In this document: positions 59,153 to 64,000 of the stretch, piece by piece
Layout of the letters: each line of letters begins with the position of its first letter
How positions within the stretch are numbered: the stretch's first letter is position 1
Assembly (NCBI GenBank): GCA_016165875.1
Contig: JABBOT010000003.1
Span: 36,057,860 to 36,121,859, forward strand
Reading direction: 5' to 3'
DNA: 64,000 bases
Source: Acanthopleura granulata
Taxonomy: Eukaryota > Mollusca > Polyplacophora > Chitonida > Chitonidae
Program-made: the position numbers and the translations under genes
Notes under the pieces: model-generated
Seen by the model: the letters and a program-made list of their open reading frames with translations, nothing else
What the model was told of the DNA's origin: nothing
Database searches by the model: none

Positions 59153-59709
59153 AATAAGCCTACAGATATGTGCGCTAAGCCCTCTTCACACCGGTTGAGC
59201 CCAGCCGCACTATAAATGCATGCCAAGGCATTTGAGTGTAACGCCTTGCTCGTTGGGTAGAAAAGGGCTTACATCTTTATGTGACTCTGTATACGCAAGC
59301 ATTCTACCACGCCGGCCGTGTGTTCAACTGGGCTTCTTGCGCAATGCAATTATTGAGTTTTACCACCTAAAGTATTGTTACAACTTCGATTAAAATACAT
59401 AAGACGATACACACACACATATATACATATATATAAGTACCCTATTTCTTCTAATTATTGGGACGCCTATTAGCACTGCTGAAAGCAATATATTATATTC
59501 CTCTCCCAGTTAAAAAAAAAAATAAAGACGTGGATATGCTGGATGTTAGGTGAACTCACCGAGGGAATAAAAGAAACAATGTATCCCTGTTACAATTACA
59601 TACATATTAGCTATAAAAGGCAGACCAAGTGTCTCAAAAATGAGAGGAATTAGGGCCTTTGGTATTTTTGATGTAATGTATACGTGAAAGCAAGTTTCAA
59701 GATTCTTAT

Positions 59710-59776
59710 CGCCACGAGATGGCTGAGATATTGCCGATGTGGCGTTAAGCCATAATCATTCATTCATTCATTCAAG
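59710..59776 (+). mobile_element. Retroposon 3'-tail fragment ending (ATTC)n
   Basis: CACGAGATGGCTGAGATATT, GATGTGGCGTTAAGCC and four ATTC units. The same tail is reversed at 41.65 kb and tandemised at 22.9 kb. Confidence 0.7.
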
Positions 59777-60704
59777 ATTCTTAAAGTTAAATTAAACCGA
59801 AATACAGCATTGCAGTGTAGTGTACATGCACGTGTGAGCCGTCGTATTTCGGTGGTTGGACTTGTGCCTGTTGCAGGGGCCAGTTTTACAAAACTTCGTA
59901 AGTTAAATTTCATGTAACTGTCGTCGTGAAAGACGTCGTTTAGGTGATAGTGCCCTCAAGTTAAGAAGAGATACAGAATGAATATAAATGTAAACAGCAA
60001 TCAAAGAGGTAAACAAATAAATTTACAAATAAATACGCAAGTAAGTAAAGAAATTACCAAAAACTGAACCTGCATTTTCCAATATTAAGCTGAATTCCAA
60101 CATAACTCACCTCACATTACGCTAAGTTCACCGTGGAACCTATTTTTAGTTCCAATATCGTCGCTGTAGTTACCGTACAGATCAGCAAGCCCAACGTGAC
60201 GTCTGCGCGTTCGAAAACTGTTGAGCTGCATGTAGCTGTCTTTCAGCGTACACAAGCACGTGCTGTGACGTATCTATGACACATAGCTCCATGTACAATC
60301 GAACTCCTCCGCGTCCGATCTATATACTTCCGCAGGTCACACTGCAACTTATGTCGCTGACCTCTGACGTCTTTCCGCAAAAGGCCTTCATATAATATTA
60401 GGCCTACACACACGCTGCGGAGGACAAAAATAGATCTACGTTTACTTATGTGTGTGCACCAGAGTATGACTGTGAGTGAATGAGATCATACAGCCCCGAG
60501 ACCGATTTGTGGACGAGATAGAAAGGATTGTGAAATTCCGCTGTGTAAAAAACGAAGCTTTTTTCCTTCATATTTTTTTCAGCAGAAAAGTTTTAGAGTA
60601 ATTTCTAGTTTTGACCATATATAGGCCCAGTTAACAATATACATATATATATATCCAAATCGGAAGTGGACGAGGTGCTCTTACGATCTCACTCGATTAA
60701 TGCC

Positions 60705-60890
60705 TATTGTCCTTAGAGCTGATAAAACTCTGGCCACTGAAGTTGCAGGTTCGAATCCGACTCTCTCCAGTTTGAATGTATCTTTAAGTCCTTCAGTTTG
60801 TCAGTTTTCTGGCGGGGCGAGGTGGTTTTCGGCAGCTTTCTCCACCCACAAAACGGACCCCACCGTGGCTTAAATAAATAGGGAAATAAC
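60705..60890 (+). mobile_element. tRNA-derived SINE, third type
   Basis: A clear B box GGTTCGAATCC at 60748-60758, then GGCGGGGCGAGGTGGTTTTC, TCCACCCACAAAACGG and an AAATAAAT tail. The 5' part of the head is degenerate. Confidence 0.65.
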
Positions 60891-61697
60891 AATCAACTAA
60901 ATTAATTAAAAACTTAATGAATTAGTAAATTAATAAATTCTAGAATAAACTAGATGAATAATCTAGCATGCGACCGATATAAGTTTTGGAATTTGTGCAA
61001 ACATAGTCGTTGTTTTCCCTATATATTTTTGTTACAACACTGATTTTTGTATTCGTGCAAAAAAATATAATACCACCGCCCTCCTTCTCTCTTCCAAAAA
61101 GAAGAGAAATAAAACATATATAAAAGTGGCTGCGGACATAATGACCGTGATTAAGGCCAGAGCTTAACTGACGGGTATAAACTGTCCGCCTCTCTCTTGG
61201 CTCAGGGTTAGTGGTCCGCACGTTACACACGTGGAAGATTTGTACATCTCATGAAAATAAAAACTGTTATCGGCACAATTAACGTTACATGCATTTTGTA
61301 CCAATTCTCCTTTACCCCGCAGGGGTTTTACATTGCAAATTCGATAATTTTTTTCAACGCTATGTAAATGATATTGTCCTGTACACGCATAGGTGCAATA
61401 AATATGCACGTGTACAAAATGTAAGAGTATATAAAAATATTTCTCTTATGTGTTATAGTCATTGAATGTAAAAATTTACCGTAAAAAAACCCCTCCATTA
61501 TGTTCGTTATGTGAGTTTTAACGGATTACATTAGATAACGATTTAATTCGTAAGCAAGAATGTATTTATTCCGCTAGCTCTACCAAAATGCCACCCATTA
61601 TCACTCGGGGCACAGATCTAACGGGAGACTATTTTCAGTGTAGGGATAATTAAGTTTTAAACCGGTATTGTATATTGTGAGGGGGATGGGGATGGAG
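60891..61697. other. Gene-free stretch
   Basis: AT-rich with short minus-strand ORFs only. Nothing recognised. Confidence 0.45.
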
Positions 61698-61961
61698 GGC
61701 CTCCGTGGATCAGTCGGTTAGCGCGCTAACACAGCGCAATGACCGAAGCCTCCCACCAATGCGGTCGCTGTGAGTTCAAGCCCAGCTTCAAGCCCTGGTT
61801 TCCTCTCCTGCCGTACGTGGGAAGGTTTGCCAGCAACCTGCGGATGGTCATAGGTTTCTCCCTGGCTCTACCCGGTTTCCTCCCACCATAATGCTGACCG
61901 CCGTCGTATAAGTGAAATATTCTTGAGTAAAACGCCAATCAAATAAATAAATAAATAAATA
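61698..61961 (+). mobile_element. tRNA-derived SINE, family A, full length
   Basis: Head GGCCTCCGTGGATCAGTCGG, B box GAGTTCAAGCCC, body and tail with (AAAT)n. It has a short duplication in the body (CCCAGCTTCAAGCCCTGG). Confidence 0.92.
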
Positions 61962-63059
61962 TAGTGCAAGGGCGGTTATTTAGGCCTATTTTTAGTTCCA
62001 AATAAAACCGCTTGGCACTGGATGTTCTTCTACCACTTATATCCGAACATGCTTGCATCATTTCAATCCAGGAAAAATTTTCGATCTATGTGCTGTTCAA
62101 ACATATAAATGCTTGCACACCCGTAACTGATTCTTTCAGTAACGTGGTGATTAATGTGTGTATAGAGCTTTCACTTTTCACGACAAACCCATGCACGTAG
62201 GCAGACGGACAAACACGGCCAAAAATAACCACAGAAGTTGTTCAAAATTTTTTTTACCTCGAATAATGATACGCGAATTATGCTTTTAAGAGCCATACCG
62301 TCTGCGTTGGCGCGTTATGCATATATTTACGACTCAGGTTGTGGTTTGACGGTATTTTTAATGCAGGCATGATCAAGGCAGCACGTGACATTGCGGCCAG
62401 ATATTGCTCTATTTCTGTGTCGCGAATTGTTATGAAGTATGCAATGTGGCGTATAAAGAGTCAGTGTAGCCTCAGGTCAGCTACAGCAAGGGGAGTAATC
62501 CAAACAGACGCACTTTTGTGGCGAGCTGGGTGAACGCAGGCACGCGGAAAAGGACATCGTTTCTGCGGCTACGATTGGTCATAGCGAATCCAACCAGCAC
62601 CTTTTCTAGTGATAATGGGTAGGATTATTGACCTTTACTGATTGATGAATTGATGCATATTGAGAACAGTTTTTAGAAAACATTTATAGCCATGTAGCTA
62701 CATTGATCGGCTCAACAAGATGCAATATGTCAAAATTTCCGAAATGAATTTGTTTTGGTTGATTGATGTATTAATTAAATCCCTGACGTACAGCAAGGAA
62801 AGGCCATTTACAGGCTTGTTGATTAAGTTATCCCTTGCTTGATTGTTTGAACGGTTTGTATATTTATAATGTATAAAAATATTTAGATATATTCGAGTAA
62901 ACATGACAAAATTGTAATTTTTGAAGCACGGTAATTTGATGATCTGCTATCTACATGTATTGATTGCATATGATAGCTGTAGTATACTCTCTATATTTAC
63001 GTCCTGGCCAAATATGTATAATCTTCATAAAAACAGTGCCATCTATCATAAATGTAGTC
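61962..63059. other. Gene-free stretch
   Basis: Between two SINEs. No exon-like signal. Confidence 0.45.
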
Positions 63060-63213
63060 ATTCTGGTTTCCTCTCCGGCCGTACATGGGAAAGTCCGTCA
63101 GCAACCAGCGGATGGTCGTAGGTTTCCACGGGGATCAACCCGGTTTCCTCGGTTAAATATCCTTGAGTGCGGTGTAAAACACCAATCAAATAAATAAATA
63201 AATAAATAAATAC
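63060..63213 (+). mobile_element. SINE family A, headless
   Basis: Starts at TTCTGGTTTCCTCTCCGGCC, with body and a shortened tail (GGTTAAATATCCTTGAGTGC), then (AAAT)n. Confidence 0.87.
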
Positions 63214-64000
63214 ATATGTAGCATCAAACATTCTTTGCAACAGTGTATATCCACATAAATTGTGTAGCCTATATTGGCTGGTATTATGGTACGACAAGAC
63301 CAAAAAATGAAAATGGTGTGTACATGTATGTGAGTATCCTGCTCCACATTATCGCTTAACAATTTATTACATGGGCAAACCGGTTGAGGATGCATATCAA
63401 AGTTTGCTGCTGCATACACACTGGGCGTATTTATTTGTCGACCTGAACCGCACATTTAATAACAGGGTAGTTATGAGAGTGATACATCTATCATCAAGAT
63501 GTCATGTGTAAAACGCTGGCCACCACGGTTATTACAAGACTGATGACTGGCCGTGAAGACGTCCTCTGTCTGATAAGCACTTAGTAAAGTTGCGAGAGCT
63601 CTGCTTCACTTTGTCCCCGAGAAATGAGATTTCTGTGTATTCAATGCTTAAGTAAGTGACCTATTTTTGATCTGAAGCTGGACTAATAGTTACACCAAAC
63701 ACCGAAAGATTTAAAAACCAAAACAGTAAATTTATTTACTTTATTGGTATACTCCAACGTTTTAATAATCTGACGACAGTGGGCTATATGAGCGGAGGAA
63801 AAAGAAAAGACACAGATGTATGTATGTGTGATCTTAAAATCATCAGTTTAAAAAGCTATTGTCGTTGAGCATATGGTATATGTAAACATAATGTGCAGAG
63901 CGAAGGGAATCTGTATGTATTATCGCCATTTTGGTTGCTATTGGCGAGTTGCAATTGATTTTATAGATTTAAAGTCGGTCTGATCCAACTTTAATTTCTG
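63214..64000. other. Gene-free stretch to window end
   Basis: Short ORFs only. Nothing recognised. Confidence 0.45.

Larger units (their letters stand above)
58386..60704. other. Gene-free stretch
   Basis: Contains the retroposon tail at 59.71 kb, the G-rich tract at 59.13 kb and a partial MITE end near 59.88 kb (GGGGCCAGTTTTACAAAAC). No gene. Confidence 0.45.

Overview
This is a eukaryotic genomic window. It has intron-split genes with GT-AG junctions, long AT-rich introns and intergenic DNA, many tRNA-derived SINEs and MITE-like elements, and no operons or ribosome binding sites. The repeat repertoire and the gene content (tryptophan hydroxylase, a CLCA protein with metallohydrolase and VWA domains) suggest a lophotrochozoan invertebrate such as a mollusc or brachiopod. 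The species cannot be named from sequence alone. Most short open reading frames are chance ORFs or repeat translations and are left out.

Layout. 1-15.5 kb has no convincing gene. It holds SINEs, a 62-bp tandem repeat (8.1-8.3 kb) and a decayed, unidentified coding remnant at 4.5-6.1 kb, part of which lies between two direct repeats. 15.6-26.3 kb (+) is a tryptophan 5-hydroxylase gene: twelve coding exons were joined in phase, covering ACT-like regulatory region, catalytic domain and C-terminal helix, but the start-codon exon was not found. 28.5-29.25 kb (-) is a frameshifted, truncated, intronless carboxylesterase/cholinesterase-like pseudogene. It is followed by an old ~39-bp minisatellite interrupted by a SINE. 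32.0-35.6 kb (+) holds immunoglobulin-like exons, some broken, including a ~1.0-kb tandem duplication. 36.3-37.0 kb and 39.0 kb are foldback/MITE-like elements. 41.3-54.5 kb (-) is a complete CLCA gene: fifteen coding exons, 947 residues, with signal peptide, HExxH metallohydrolase motif, VWA domain with full MIDAS, fibronectin-III-like region, a C-terminal membrane anchor and a short basic tail. 54.5-64 kb is gene-poor, with SINEs and a local ~190-bp tandem duplication.

The two intact genes are unrelated: one makes the rate-limiting enzyme of serotonin synthesis, the other a secreted or membrane-anchored self-processing protein that in vertebrates modulates calcium-activated chloride conductance. 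They are not obviously co-regulated.

I found no evidence of a previously undescribed biological system. The observations most worth checking are the shared 3' tail and recurrent breakpoints of the SINEs, a minisatellite apparently born from a retroposon tail, a 46-bp-arm hairpin in a TPH intron, the decaying Ig exon duplication, and the unidentified remnant near 5-6 kb. All splice sites, phases and identities were worked out by eye.
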